Both the position numbers and the translations under genes were made by a program. Shown piece after piece: positions 52,836 through 64,000 of a DNA stretch of 64,000 nt. Every line of letters begins with the position of its first letter. Position 1 is the first letter of the stretch. The notes below the pieces were generated by a model, which ran no database searches, was not told the DNA's origin, and saw nothing but the letters and a program-made list of their open reading frames with translations. The DNA is from Plicaturopsis crispa FD-325 SS-3 (taxonomy: Eukaryota > Basidiomycota > Agaricomycetes > Amylocorticiales > Amylocorticiaceae): positions 1,082,743 through 1,146,742 of the forward strand of contig KN832560.1 in NCBI GenBank assembly GCA_000827205.1. The letters run 5' to 3'.

Positions 52836-54616
52836 CTACCCACCCCTCCCCAACCCCCTCCTCCCCCCAGGACCGAGCTGCACAACCCCCCGCTCCCGCC
52901 CCCGCGCGTCCAGCCGGATCGGGAACCCGCGCGCTTTGTAGAGATTATTCTCCGGGCCTGCGCGTAAGTCGAGCTTCGGCTTCGGGCCTGCGCGTATGTC
53001 GAGCTTCGGCTTCGGGCCTGCGCGTAAGTCGAGCTTCGGGCGCGCTGAGATTTCGAGTTTCCGTTTCTTGCTGTTATTGTTATTTTTGTCGACACCAACA
53101 CGAGGGGGGAGGTTCCAGTCGGTGCCGAACGTCGCGCCGGGGGTCCAGTCCGGTTCTGGGTCGTTGCAGGAAGGTGGGGGAGAGGAGCGGAGGATGGTGT
53201 GGGTACGGGTAAGAGAGGAGGAGGAGGGGGCGGGGCGGGGTGGGGATGTCTGTCCGTACTTAGGCTTATTAGTATAGGTATAGTGTGTTTGAGTATGGTA
53301 TGGAGAGGGGGACGTACAGCAAAATCACTCGTGTGTAACGCCAGCTCTTGCTCCCGCTCCAACGCGAGCTCCTGTGACTGCTCCTGCGACTCCGAGATAA
53401 CACGCAACGAATCATCCATCTCCATCTCCTTCTGCCCCAACACCTCCTGCAACCTCTTATTCTCCCTCTCCAGCCTCCTCACCTCCTCCACCAGGCCCTT
53501 CCTTTTTCGCTTGCCCGCCTCCGCCTATCGTAGTCCCAAATAAGTCAATCCCCTCGACGCACACGCACACAATGACAAGGACGCACCTTCATCTGGTGCC
53601 CCTGCACGATCCCCTGGAACCTAACCACCTCCGCCCGATCTCTTGCTCCCTCCGCCACCGCAGCCTCCCGCTCCCCCACCGCAGCCTTCTCCGCCTCCTG
53701 TGCGCGTGTAACCTCCTCCTGTGCGCGCGCGACCTCCTGGAGTAAGGAGCGGTTGGCGCGGCGCAGCTCGACGACTTCCGCGCCTGCGCGCGCGGCGGTG
53801 TCTACTGCGCTCTCTGCGAGGCGGGTTTGGCGGTGGACATTTGCGCGCAGCTCGTCTGCTTTGGCACGCAGCTCGACGGCTTCATGACGTAGGGCCGCCG
53901 TCTGTTGACGCAGTTCGGTAGCTTCACGACGCCGCTCGTCGGCTTCATTTCGCAGCTGGGACGCGCGGGAGCGGTCGGTGGAGGCGCGGGAGCGGTCGGC
54001 TTCGAGCGCGGAGATACGGGATTCGAGCGTGGAGACACGGGAGTGACAGGCGGCGAGGTCGGTTTTGCACCGCTTGAGCGTGTCCGCGAGCTCGAAAAGC
54101 GGGATTATGCGTTCTTTGAAGTCTGTGAGGGCTTGTAGGAGGAGTGGCTGCGTTAGTGCGCCCGTGTTCATCCATTAGTAAACGATATCCAAGACGGTAT
54201 GTAGTGGGGGGACGCACGACAGGCTCGGCATCCGCGATCTTCGCGAGCTCCTCCTGCGCCTTGCGCACGCTCCGCACGGGCGTGTCCGCGCCCATCTTCG
54301 CGAGGCCCTTCCGTACATATCTTGCGTGTTTCGCCAGTGCCCCCTCACCTGCCCTCTCCCCCTTCTCCCCATCCCCATCCCCATCCCCATCCCCATCCTC
54401 CTCCACGAAGTCGTCGTCATAATCATCCTCACCGACGATATCGATATGCACCCTAACCGCATCCGCGGGGCGGACTGGGACGCGGCAGAGCGGGCAGCGG
54501 GCGAGGCGCGGGGTACACTCCGCGCAGAAGGTGTGGCCGCATTTGGGGAGGGCGCGCGCGAGGGAGAGGGGGTGGGCGAATGTGCAGACGCCGCAGCGGA
54601 ATTTGTGGGGGGGCAT
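52836..54616 (-). CDS. RING-finger protein with long coiled coil
   Basis: Start at 54616. A C3HC4 RING stands at the very N-terminus (residues 8-47: CGVCTFAHPLSLARALPKCG, HTFCAECTPRLARCPLCRVP). An acidic stretch (EEDGDGDGDGDGEKGER) follows, then about 200 residues of heptad-rich coiled coil (VSTLESRISALEADRSRAST, RNEADERRREATELRQQTAA, EVARAQEEVTRAQEAEKAAV), a second coil (EEVRRLERENKRLQEVLGQK), and a C-terminal tail with three repeats of RAGPKPKLD before GPENNLYKARGFPIRLD and RGVVQLGPGGRRGLGRGG, stop at 52836. The build suits a self-associating ubiquitin ligase, but no family can be named. About four introns. A diverged copy of its last exon lies inverted at 55573-55710. Confidence 0.78.
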
Positions 54617-54744
54617 AATGTTTGAGTAAAGTAGAGAGGAGAGAAGAGAGGCAAGACCGCGTTGAGGTCACGGTCATGTGACTTGGTGTAAAACCCGCAG
54701 ACGAAATTCAGTCGAGGCCAAACATCTCAGCCACATCCAATAAT

Positions 54745-55560
54745 ACTTAGGTTACAGTCCCAGTCCTGAGTCTCGTCGATCACAGTGCGTCGCTAGTATG
54801 ACAACATGTGTATGATACATTACTTGAATCTCCATCCACCCCTCACGGAGACGCGAAACTAAACAGCCCCGCAATATTCCCGAAACCCGCCAGTCCGTAC
54901 GACCCGCCACGCCAGTCCATACGACACGCCACCCAGCACGCTCAAACGGCAACCGCGCTATCCCCGCCCTCGCCGCAGGATACGTACTCGTCATGCAGTG
55001 CACCGAGCGGCGACGCCCTCCCGGGGACGAAATCCCACGACGCTGGTTTTCGCGGTTGGTTACGCGCGCAGGAGCATTGTCGTGGTCGTAGAAGAGGACG
55101 GAGAAGCCCTCCGGGAGGTGTTCGCCACAGTAGCGGCATCTCTCCCGCGGGACGGGCGATATATGCAAGTCGAGATTCGCCCGTCCCCGCGTCCCACGAC
55201 GATGTATCAGCGCCTGTCTCTGTAGCGGTCCCGATGACCAGCCCACGTCCACATAGGCCCCTTCGACTCTGACAACCAGGTCCTTGGTATTGCAGCAGTC
55301 GGGGAGGACGGCTGGTAGTTGGCCGTTTGTGAGATCGATAAGCTCGACATTGCCATCATTCATGGAGAAAGCGACCAGCAGACGCTCGCTGCGGTCTGGA
55401 CGGCAGAGGGTGCTGAGGTCTGGACGGCAGGTTTGCTGCGGTCTGCACAGTATATGTGCCACAATTTCTTGACGGATCCCGGGCGGGACGGTAAAATTCG
55501 ATTCGATGTAGGCGTGTTTCCGATGGTCCACTGGTGGCTGCACCTTGCTCGTAAACTCGA
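54745..55560 (-). pseudogene. Partial duplicate of the SCAP gene 3' end, decayed
   Basis: Read on the minus strand this matches SCAP from about 62633 to 63955: CRPDRSERLLVAFSMNDGNV, LPDCCNTKDLVVRVEGAYVD, LHISPVPRERCRYCGEHLPE, then TNRENQRRGISS and the 3' flank GGTGGATGGAGATTCAAGTA beyond the SCAP stop. Compared with about 1320 bases in SCAP only about 815 remain, with several internal deletions and shifts, and a local tandem repeat of TCTGCCGTCCAGACC. Because at least 90 bases of 3' flank are included it is a genomic duplication, not an mRNA copy. It lies inverted relative to full SCAP, 7 kb away. Confidence 0.88.
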
Positions 55561-55572
55561 GCTATCCGTTGG

Positions 55573-55710
55573 TCCGGAGAACAACGTCCACCGTGCGCGC
55601 GGGTTGACGCGAAGGGGAGGGAGAGGGGGGTTGTGCAGCTTGGGCCTAGGGTTAGAGGTTGGGGTGGGGTGGGTAGTACGGGTGACTTGGGGGTGTATTG
55701 GATAGTGTAG
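55573..55710 (+). pseudogene. Fragment of the RING gene last exon, inverted
   Basis: GGTCCGGAGAACAAC and GTGCGCGCGGGTTGACGCG, then GGGGGGTTGTGCAGCT, GGTTGGGGTGGGGTGGGTAG and TACGGGTGACTTGGGGGT match the minus strand of the RING gene's end and 3' flank (about 52960 down to 52815). It joins the SCAP fragment directly at about 55560-55573, the two pieces pointing in opposite directions. No start or splice structure of its own. Confidence 0.75.
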
Positions 55711-55942
55711 TAGTATTGGGAGTTTAGACAAGTTTTATGCAAAAATATTGGAGCACCGTACCATCGCGTCGTGTACGCGTTTTGATCACGCGACTAGTAC
55801 TCTCATGCATGTCTTTCCGACGCGTCCGAGTTTGCACTTTCCACCCGCGTCCATGTCCATCGAACCGGAATCTATCTCTTCCTTCGTATACCTCTCATAA
55901 ACAACCCTTACACAACTCGTCCTCTGCGATACGTTCAAGAAG

Positions 55943-58003
55943 ATGTCCCAGCAGCCCGAAGACGCTGCAGTGAAACCTGTACGTCCCTCCCCGCCTCCCC
56001 GGCGCGTTTTCCACTGCCTCCCCTTCCCTCCTCCCCTCGCGTCGCGTCTTCCGCACCCATTCCGCAACCTTTCCACCGACCGTCTGACGAAGCGCACAGA
56101 TCCTGACAGCGACAGTGCACGACGTGCGCTACCTCTCCGCGCTCCTGCGCGGGGTTAACTTTGTTAATGTACACGTTTCGTATCTCCTCAGTCCTTACTA
56201 CTCTTCCTAACCAACTCTCTCGAACCAATGATTCATCCACCCCGGACGAACAATCTATCCACCCTGACAAATGACTTATCGACTTGGGCGAACGATCCAC
56301 CCACCCACAACCAGCGCGCAACAATCCAAGTCGAAGCAGGCGGGCTCGTCGTCACCGCCGAGGACGCGCGCTCGCTCCTGGGCACGGCGTACATCTTCGC
56401 TGCTGTCTTCGACGAGTATACGTTTAACGCGGGGTCTTTACCACGCACACATGCAAACGACGACGAGAGGGAAGAGGTGGAAGGAGAGGAAGAGGCAGAA
56501 GGAACATCATTCGAAATCCCCCTCTCCACGCTCATAGAATGCCTCAACATCTACGGCACCGCCTCTTCCACCCTCTCCTCCACCCTCTCCTCCTCCGCGA
56601 AGCATAAGAAGTGGCGAAGGGAGCACGACGATTCTGGTGACGAGGGAGGTGGGGGAGGGAGGGGAGGGAGGGGGATCGAGCAATACTTTACCGCAGGAGG
56701 AGGTGGAGGGGGAGGGGAGAAAAGGACGGGGATGAGGCTGTCGTTCGCGGGGCCGGGGTATCCGTTGACTTTGCTCATGTGCGTCGTCTCCCTTCCTTTC
56801 ATCCTTTCATCAGTTTACGCGAGGAATGGGTGGGGGCTAACGGGGGATTGTGTGGGGTGGATGGGGTGTATTAGAGCGGAAGACGCGTCCGGCCCGACGA
56901 CGAGGTGCGAGATCGCGACGTGCGAGGCGGAGGCGCAGCTCGAGCTGCCGTTTGATAATGATACGACGTGAGTCCCTCTTCTCCCTGCCCAATTCCCCTT
57001 GCCTCTGCTTCCCCTCCCACTCCTTGCACCCTGACCGCTTATACTCATACTCATACTCATGCTGACTGCTTTGCGTCCACACACAGCATCCTCAAGATAA
57101 TCCTGAAAGTGCGTCCTCCCCTCCCCCCCATTCCCCCCCTTCTCCCTCCGCCACTCCATCGCTGACACTAACCCGTGTGCGCGTAAAGTCCTCCTGGCTA
57201 CGCGACGCGCTCTCCGAGATCGACCCGTCGTGCGAGACGTTGACGTTCGTCGCTAACCCGCCGAACCCGCCGACAACAGGGCGCGATAACTCGACGACAG
57301 CGAACACGTCGAGGACAGGGAACACGGTGAGGATAGCGAGGCCGATGTTGCGGATCCAGGCTGCTGGGAGTGTTGGGAGTACCGAGGTGCGTGTTGTCCA
57401 TTTCCCGTGCATTTGAAACCCTTGCACCTGCACCTGCACCTGCACCTTTCCTCTTCCCCTGCTCTCCCTGCCATTTCAAACGCTGGGCCGAACGCGTGTG
57501 TGCGTGCGTAGTGAACTGAACTGACGACGCCGACGTAGATGGACTACCCGAACGACAGGGACGTGCTCGAGTCGTTCGAGTGCGCGCAGCACGTCCGTTT
57601 CAGGTGCGCTTCCCCCTCTCCTCCTCTCCTCCTCTCCCTCCCCCTCCCCTCTCCTCTCCTCTCTTGTGTTGCATTGTACTACAGCGAGGGAGGTGCATAA
57701 AAGCTGATATGGGAGTGACAAGCAGCTACCGCCTCACCCAAATCCTCCGCGCCCAACGCGCGCTACAGTCCTCAACGAAAACGTCCCTAAGGATAAACAG
57801 CGAGGGGTTGTTGAGTTTGCAGCTGCTCACGCCTCCCCCGCCCTCGTCTACGCACAAGCCCATGTCCATGTCCAAGCAGGGTAATGGGGGTGGGGGGAGC
57901 GAGGCGTATTTGGAGTTTCGGGTGCGTGGTTCCTATGGGGCTCGTATACAACAGGCAACGCTAATGAAATTTGTAGTGCTTGGCGCTGGATGAGGATGTG
58001 TAG
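55943..58003 (+). CDS. RAD1: DNA damage checkpoint clamp subunit RAD1 (9-1-1 complex)
   Basis: Start at 55943 (MSQQPEDAAVKP). Exon 2 begins ILTATVHDVRYLSALLRGVN; exon 3 carries RATIQVEAGGLVVTAEDARS, LLGTAYIFAAVFDEYTFN and FEIPLSTLIECLNIYGTAS, then an acidic/Gly-rich insert and MRLSFAGPGYPLTLL. Later exons read CEIATCEAEAQLELPFDNDT, SSWLRDALSEIDPSCETLTF, MDYPNDRDVLESFECAQHV, YRLTQILRAQRALQSSTKTS, LRINSEGLLSLQLL and CLALDEDV, stop at 58001-58003. These are the two PCNA-like halves of RAD1, which with HUS1 and RAD9 forms the checkpoint clamp of the nucleus. The inserts between strands (ERGIEQYF, Gly-runs) come from low-complexity DNA. About nine introns. A SCAP/RING pseudogene block lies just upstream. 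Confidence 0.88.
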
Positions 58004-58210
58004 TCTGTGAAGTGAATTTGGGCGCGGAGAGGCGGGAGGCGAGAGTGCGGACTTGCTGTATTGTATCGATACGCCCTCATTTGTACTCACCTGTAAAACC
58101 ACTGCTCGACTCCAACAAATTCTCGTATCATCAGTTGTAGGAAAATCATGAAATCTATATGTTAATGACCTATGAGAGCACCCTGTTACTAGCAAAGTAA
58201 ATTACTGTAC

Positions 58211-59474
58211 TTATATCAACCCATCTAAATACCCCGCGCTCCCACTCTTCCCGCTCCCCTGCACTGGTGGCGGCGGCGTCGTAGCAGCAGATTTAGGCGC
58301 GGGCGGCAAATAGTCCGCGATAACAGAGTCGAAGTCGGGCTCTACCACCGGGCCTGCATCACAATGACCTCGTCAGATGTCTGTTATACAAAGCGAGAGA
58401 GGAAGGGAGGGAGAGGGGGGGAGAGAGGGATAAGTACCAGGTACGGCAGCGCGTGCGCGTATCGACGCGCGGAGCATCGCCGAGACGATCTGTTGGCGGA
58501 TGGCCGCTCCGTCCAGAGGCTGCTCCCAAAACAAAAACCGTATCAGCAACGTGCCCTCATCCTTTGCACCGCGGACTGACCTTCACACCCTCAACTTTCT
58601 TAGCCGCAGACGCAGCTGCCACCTCAGACTTAGACGCCTCCTTAGAAGTCCCAAGCGGCCCAGAAGCCTTCCCGAGGAACGTCAGCACGTCGCCCTTGGT
58701 GAGCATCCCGCGCACGCCCGTCCCCGTTATCGTGTCCGCGTCGGTGATCCCGGCCTCGAGGAGCAGGCGGTGCACGGAGGGGAAGAGCGGGTGGGTGTGT
58801 TTTAGGGGGGTGTGGGCTTTTGGGGGTGGGGTTGGGGCTGGTGCAGAGGGTGTGGGAGGGAACTGGGGCTGGGGCTGGGGCGGAGATTGAGAGGGGGAGG
58901 GGGAGGACTCCTTTGGCGGCTGGAGGTTGGATATGTCGTCGCCTTCCTCTGCGAGGAGAGCGATGACTTTCCCGACCGCTATATTTTTCGTCCCGTCCGG
59001 TGCCTGGTCCGTCCGTCGACAATAAGTCAGAAAACATGAGATATATGGACTACAACAGGAACGTACGAGGATTTTGCCCATGACACCGTCATCCGGCGCC
59101 TCCACGTCGATTGTCGCCTTGTCCGTTTCCTTTGTGCCCCGTTACCCAGTCAGTCACTCCCTCCCCGTCGTTGCAGACTGGTGCACGAGGGACTTACGAT
59201 TTCGAGCAACACGTCCCCGGCGACGAACGCCTCCCCGTCCTTCTTCTTCCACTCGACGATCCCGCCCTCGGTCATCGTGGGCGACATGGCCGGCATCTGC
59301 AGGTGGGAGATCTCGTACCGCGTCGGCGTGCCGTGTAGACCTGTCATGCCACGCCGCCGTCAGTCGAGACCCTTGCAAATGAAACGACTACGGATACGCA
59401 CATCGTCTATGGGCGATACTGCGCGAGCGTATTGACCATGTTGCGGTGCGATATACTCCGGCGAGAGACTGCAT
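58211..59474 (-). CDS. PDX1: Pyruvate dehydrogenase complex E3-binding protein (component X)
   Basis: Start at 59474 gives a mitochondrial targeting peptide, MQSLAGVYRTATWSIRSRSI, then the lipoyl domain: PTRYEISHLQMPAMSPTMTE, GGIVEWKKKDGEAFVAGDVL, ETDKATIDVEAPDDGVMGKI with the lipoylated Lys in DKA. A Pro/Ser/Gln linker leads to the peripheral subunit-binding domain (HPLFPSVHRLLLEAGITDAD, GVRGMLTKGDVLTFLG) that holds E3. The end reads DFDSVIADYLPPAPKSAATT and AGYLDGLI, stop at 58211. It lacks the catalytic acyltransferase domain, as fungal PDX1 does, so it is not E2. Divergent from SCAP, 375 bases between starts. Confidence 0.9.
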
Positions 59475-59849
59475 GGCTACGGGCGAGCTGGTAGGGAAGG
59501 TAGGGAAATACTACGCGTCGAGGAGGAGGAGGAGGAGAATGTCGGAGACGGCGCCGGCCGCTGGGCAAATTATGGGCGGCGCACGTGGCAAAGACCCCTG
59601 GGCCTGAGCGCTGAGCCGTCGGAGGCTTTGCGTTTGCAAACTCAATCCCGACGTCGATTGCTGTTGGCGACAAGTTCCTCCACGCTCGGGCCTCTCTTAC
59701 TTTGCAACTGCCATGGTCCACTAGCGCACACGGAGAACACGTATCTGGGATCTATCGCAACTTATCTTGCTTTAACGTTACACAGGAGGACTCCGCACAC
59801 ATCTACTTATACTAGAACGCACTAGTACTGCCGCCCACCGTGTGCCTGC

Positions 59850-62800
59850 ATGCGAACGCTTCAAAACGCGTCTATCGCGAAGGATATGCTCCATCTAGCG
59901 CCGTCTCTGATTCAGCGCACGCGGACATTCGTCAGTAAATTCTTATATCACTTCGGAATGTGCGTACGCTCTTCGTCAATTTCGGAACCCCTCTCGCTAA
60001 CGCGCCCGCAGACATTGTGCAACTCACCAGATCCGCATCCTCCTAGTCTCCTGCGTGGTCATCACCTCGCTATTCTACCCTGCGCTTGCGACGTACTCGT
60101 CCTCGCAGCCGCAGTCTCTCACCGCCTCGACATTTCGCATCCTCGACGCTTTCCTCGCTGCGAACCCTGCTTCGGGCTTGGAGGCGCACCGGGATTTACA
60201 CAATCTATGGACCGGACACTCGTCGATACATGTACTCGAGGACGGCGCCCGCTCGCGGTGCGGGCTAGACAGGACTCTGCGCGCGGAAAAGATCCTCATA
60301 CAGAGCCCCCTTATCGAGGACGCCGGGACGCTAAACCAGAACATCCTGCTCTCGACGCTCCGCCTCGAACGTCACATATCGGACATCCTGGACTCGCACC
60401 ACATCCCCTGTCTCCGAGGGAGCAACGGACACTGTTTCGTCTTGAGCCCGCTCGCGTTTTGGCAGTACGACGAGCAGGCGTTACTAGCGGACGGTAATGT
60501 CCTGGATACGTTAGGCCTTTACAAGAACGTCTCTGTTGACGGCATCCCTATAACACCACATATGGTCCTGGCTGGTCGAGGCGTGAACGAGGACAATGCT
60601 GCGAATTTCGATTCCGCGATGTTCCTCGCGCTTACCTATTTCTTCCCTACGAAGGACTGCCTCGGGAATGCTGCACATACTGCTTGGCTGAAGACGGTGG
60701 AAAAGGCCATAGATCAGAGCGCAGATGTGCTGTTCGAGACTCAGGCCCCCGAATTGCTGACGCTTCGGGTTCGTGTTTATCTACATCCTACGATTTGACG
60801 CTAATATTCCGCTCGTGCAGTATGATGTCAATTCACCCGGAAGGAAGGCGTTCTCCGCAATAACTACGTTTTTCTACGTCGCCTATATCGCATTCTTTGC
60901 GTACGTCTCCTGGGCTATGAGACGCATGCGTGCTATACACTCCCGCATCGGACTCGTCTTCACCGCACTGGTCGAGATAGCAGTCAGTACGGTCACTAGC
61001 TTGAGTGTCTGTGCGCTGGTAGGCTTCAAAGTGACCATGGTGCCATGGTGAGTTATATCAGGACATTCTGCCATCCTGGTCGCTGATGTCTTTTTTTTGT
61101 ACAGGGAACTTCTTCCGGCTGTGATCATCTTTGTGGGAGCGGAGAACATGTTTGCTCTCGTACGTTTTGTTCATTGTCTTCATAATAACTCGCTAAACTC
61201 AGACGCACCACTGTCCTAGGTTGACGCCGTATCCACCACTGCGGTCACACTTCCCGTTAAATTGCGCATCGCCGAAGGACTAAGTCGCGCAGGGACCTCT
61301 AATACTCTCAAAGTACTTTCGTCGAACATTTTCCTTGGCGTCATCGGGTTCTTCTCCGTCGGCGTCATCAGGCAATTCTGTTTCTTCGCCATCGTCGTCC
61401 TCGTCGCGCACTGGTTCCTTGCGCACACCTTCTTCATGGCTGTGCTCTCGATAGACCTTCAACGACTAGAGGTACGTTAAGATTGCAATCTCATACGTGC
61501 CGGAAGCTCACTGTGGGTCGATGTCTGTAGCTTGATGAGCTGCTGACGCAGAACGCTGCCTTAGCGCCTGCTGTAGCAACTAGTCCGCGCAAAGAAACAC
61601 CTGTACAGTCGCACTCGACATGGAAGAAGATTGCCATTATGGGGCAAAACCTACTGAGAGGGCGCGCGACGAAGAACATTAGCTTAATTTTAGTACGTAC
61701 TATGTTCATCCAGCGCCTTCTATGCTGAATGGATCTCCGCATCAAGTTGCTGGCAATCACTGCAACGCTGTACTACACGACGTACTCGGTCGCTGCACAT
61801 GACAAAGACAGCCTTGCGGCAGCCTCTCCACGCGGCGCACTCTTCCGCCCGAAAGCCCCTTCCGCGGAACTCGAGGAGCACGCCACCCCTACGTGGCATA
61901 TATGGAACCTCTTCAATCCAGACGAAGACCGATACGTCCACCTCCGCATCGAGAAACCTACCATCGTCATCTTCAGGCCCGAGGACCCCGGGAACGAGCA
62001 CCGCCCGAAACGCAAAGTGCATCGACCGAGAGCTACGTTGCGCAGTTTCAGAACCCTGCTCACTGTGCTCAAGATCGTAGTGCTGCCGATCACCGCGACT
62101 ACCGTCGGCCTTTGGGGGATCCTGCTCTACCTTCTGAAGGACACTGAGCTGCTCGAGGCCCAGAGGAACAAGGCGGACGTCGATGTTCCGGATGTAGTCG
62201 AGAAGGCACCGTTGGACGAGCGGGTGTCATTTACGACTTTGCCGCGCGCGTTCTCGACCGATGTGGACCTGCTTGCAGCGAGCAAGGATGGGCAGATCGT
62301 TGCCGCCGTGGGCCTACAGAACGAGCTCGTCATCTGGCGGCTGGATCGTCAGTCTCATTCGCACATTGCTATCGACACTACGGACGTTCTTCTCCGCGCG
62401 GCCAGCACGTCGGATGCTAGACCCGATATCACTGCTGTTGCTGTCGATGTGAGTGGGCAGCTGTGTGCTGTCGGGACGGGTGCAGGTATTATTGCGGTGT
62501 GGGCTATTAGCGAGAAATCTGCTCGCGCTTTACCGCATCTCTATTCCGAACGCTCGGCTTCTCGCGTCGTGGATCTGCAATTCCTTGCTTCTTCACACAT
62601 GAATCCTACCTCCGCGATTCCCACCCTCATATCTACTTACGAGCAAGGCGCAGCCATCCAGTGGACCATCGGAAACATGCCTACCTCGAATCAAATCCTC
62701 CCCTCCCGCCCGGGATCCGTCAAGAAATGCACACTCTGCCGTCCAGACCGCAGCGAACGTCTGTTGGTCGCTTTCTCCATGAATGATGGCAATGTCGAGC

Positions 62801-63870
62801 TTGTCGATCTGACAACCGGACAATTGCCATCCGTCCTTCCTGACTGCTGCATCCCAGCAGGAAATCCCAAGGACCTAGTTGTAAGAGTCGAAGGATCCTA
62901 TGTGGATGTGGGCGAGGAACGCCGTCTAGTCATTGCGACCGCTACAGAAGCAGGCGCGGTCTCGTTGTGGGACGCCGGGACGGGCGAGTGTATCTCCGTG
63001 CTCGACGATATCTACGGTGCGATCGGTAGCTTGCATATATCACCTGTCCCGCGGGAAAGATGCCGCTACTGTGGTGAAAACCTTCCGGAGGGCTTCTCGG
63101 TGTCCTTCTCCGTCGCCCACGCCGTCCTCTTCTACAATGTGCTCACACCAAGTCCGGAGGCCCGGCAATGCTCCTGTGCGCATAACCAACCGCGAAAACC
63201 AGCATCGTGGGATTTCGTCCCTGGGCGTCGCTCACGCAGCGGCAGCGCCGCATCCTCCGTGGGCTCTGCAGCGCCATCGACAGCGCGAAAATCGTCCGCC
63301 GTCTCGAGCACGCTGGACAATATCTCCGCCTTCCCCGTATCGGGGCACGGCGTGCACTCGCGGCGAGCGTCGGAGAAGGACGCGATGCGGCGCGCGTCGG
63401 ACAACAACCTCTCCGTCGCGCTGGTCGCAGACGAGCGTGAGTCCGACCACCCCGTGGGCCCGGCCGTGGACGGCGCCAGCGTGGCCGCGTCCGCGCGCTG
63501 GCAGGACACCAGCGCGAGCCGCGTGGCGGACACGACGTGCGAGCGCGGGAGCTGGGGCGTCTGCGGCACGGGCGTCGTCGGCGTGCGCCGGAAGCCGCGC
63601 TCCTCGGCGCGCGTCGTAGGGGCGGCCACGCAAGGGCTGACGCCGTCTGTGCTGGACCGGTGGGAGGTGTGGATGTTCGACCCGGCGACGGCGCGCGTGC
63701 AGGCGTCGCCGCTCGGTGCGCTGCACGACGAGTATCCTGCGGCGAGGGCGGCGCAGAGCCGGATACCGCGGCTGCCGTTTACGCGTGTGCTTCCGCTGCT
63801 GGGTGGCGGTTCGTATGGACTGGCGGGCTTTGGGAATACCGTGGGGCTGTTTAGTTTCGCGTCTCCGTGA
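59850..63870 (+). CDS. SCP1: SREBP cleavage-activating protein SCAP
   Basis: Exon 1 (59850 to about 59956) ends HFG, spliced to IHCATHQIRILLVSCVVITS, the first membrane helix and a strongly conserved SCAP start. A lumenal loop follows (SLTASTFRILDAFLAANPAS, HISDILDSHHIPCLRG, GRGVNEDNAANFDSAMFLAL), then the sterol-sensing domain (TTFFYVAYIAFFAYVSWAMR, RIGLVFTALVEIAVSTVTSL, PAVIIFVGAENMFAL, SNIFLGVIGFFSVGVIRQFC). The last exon (about 61740-63870) holds the final helix and WD40 region (LLAASKDGQIVAAVGLQNEL, CRPDRSERLLVAFSMNDGNV, GAVSLWDAGTGECISVLDDI). SCAP escorts SREBP from ER to Golgi when sterol or oxygen is low. Stop at 63868. A decayed copy of the 3' end lies at 54745-55560. Confidence 0.92.
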
Positions 63871-64000
63871 CGGGTGGATGGAGATTCAAGTAATGTATCA
63901 TACACATGTTATCATTCTGGCGACGCACTGTAATCAACGAAACCTAGGACTCAGGTGCACTCCGCAGTGCCACCTTCATGCGCGAACCACGTACCATCCG
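63871..64000. other. 3' flank of SCAP
   Basis: The first 90 bases are shared with the SCAP pseudogene (minus strand near 54750-54850). Nothing else is visible before the window ends. Confidence 0.6.

Noticed and set aside
1-64000. tRNA, rRNA, CRISPR or bacterial-type operon features
   Set aside because: No cloverleaf with matching A and B boxes was seen, no rRNA-like stretch, and all genes are intron-bearing eukaryotic ones.

Overview
The window is a 64 kb piece of a fungal nuclear genome, almost certainly a basidiomycete of the Agaricomycetes type. The reasons are gene density, many 50-70 base introns with GTRNGT donors, CTRAY branch points and YAG acceptors, GC-rich coding sequence, F-box and DUF7330-type proteins, and a full set of eukaryotic housekeeping genes (TBP, cytosolic tryptophanyl-tRNA synthetase, RAD18, NTF2, VPS1, DCN1, CIA2, HAT1, RAD1, PDX1, SCAP). 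No tRNA, rRNA, CRISPR array or LTR retroelement was recognised. Assignments come from reading protein motifs by eye; no database was searched. Exon edges are placed by splice consensus and reading frame.

Layout. 0-2 kb: a secreted GH88-type glucuronyl hydrolase. 2.6-17.5 kb: a segmental duplication of the adjacent TBP and tryptophanyl-tRNA synthetase (WRS) genes. Copy A (2634-5925) keeps an intact TBP but only the 5' part of WRS; copy B (14232-16345, continuing into full WRS) keeps the intact WRS but a TBP with a 170-base deletion. Thus each gene survives once, in opposite copies. A 510-base N run inside copy A is flanked by a 457-base repeat of the TBP 3' end and looks like an unmerged assembly overlap. 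The 8.3 kb between the copies holds no recognisable protein gene: a two-unit 153-base repeat, a four-unit ~318-base repeat, an AT-richer stretch, and (11.6-14.0 kb) an array of ~11 units whose first units pair a GC-rich stem-loop with a canonical 54-56 base intron. This looks like a spliced, mostly non-coding repetitive transcript and is the most unusual object here.

17.6-32.5 kb: RAD18 (-), a conserved fungal protein (+), NTF2 (+), an S1/P1 nuclease (-), two adjacent DUF7330-like genes (-), VPS1 dynamin (+), a LOG-type phosphoribohydrolase (-) and a small divergent gene (+). 32.5-35.9 kb: a complete-looking hAT DNA transposon with a perfect 8-base target duplication that lies on the stop codon of the small gene. 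36-48.4 kb: an F-box gene, a single-pass membrane protein, the divergent pair DCN1/CIA2 (CIA2 carries three separate minisatellites), an ornithine cyclodeaminase-like gene, a CDC42 gene fragment, and two divergent medium-chain reductases. 48.8-64 kb: HAT1, a RING/coiled-coil protein, a chimeric pseudogene block made of 3' pieces of SCAP and of the RING gene, RAD1, PDX1 and full SCAP.

Functionally most genes are unrelated housekeeping genes. Themes that recur are DNA damage tolerance and checkpoint (RAD18, RAD1), ubiquitin-like modification (RAD18, F-box, DCN1, RING protein), sterol sensing (SCAP), and a possible small metabolic group at 42.3-48.4 kb (ornithine cyclodeaminase-like plus two reductases).
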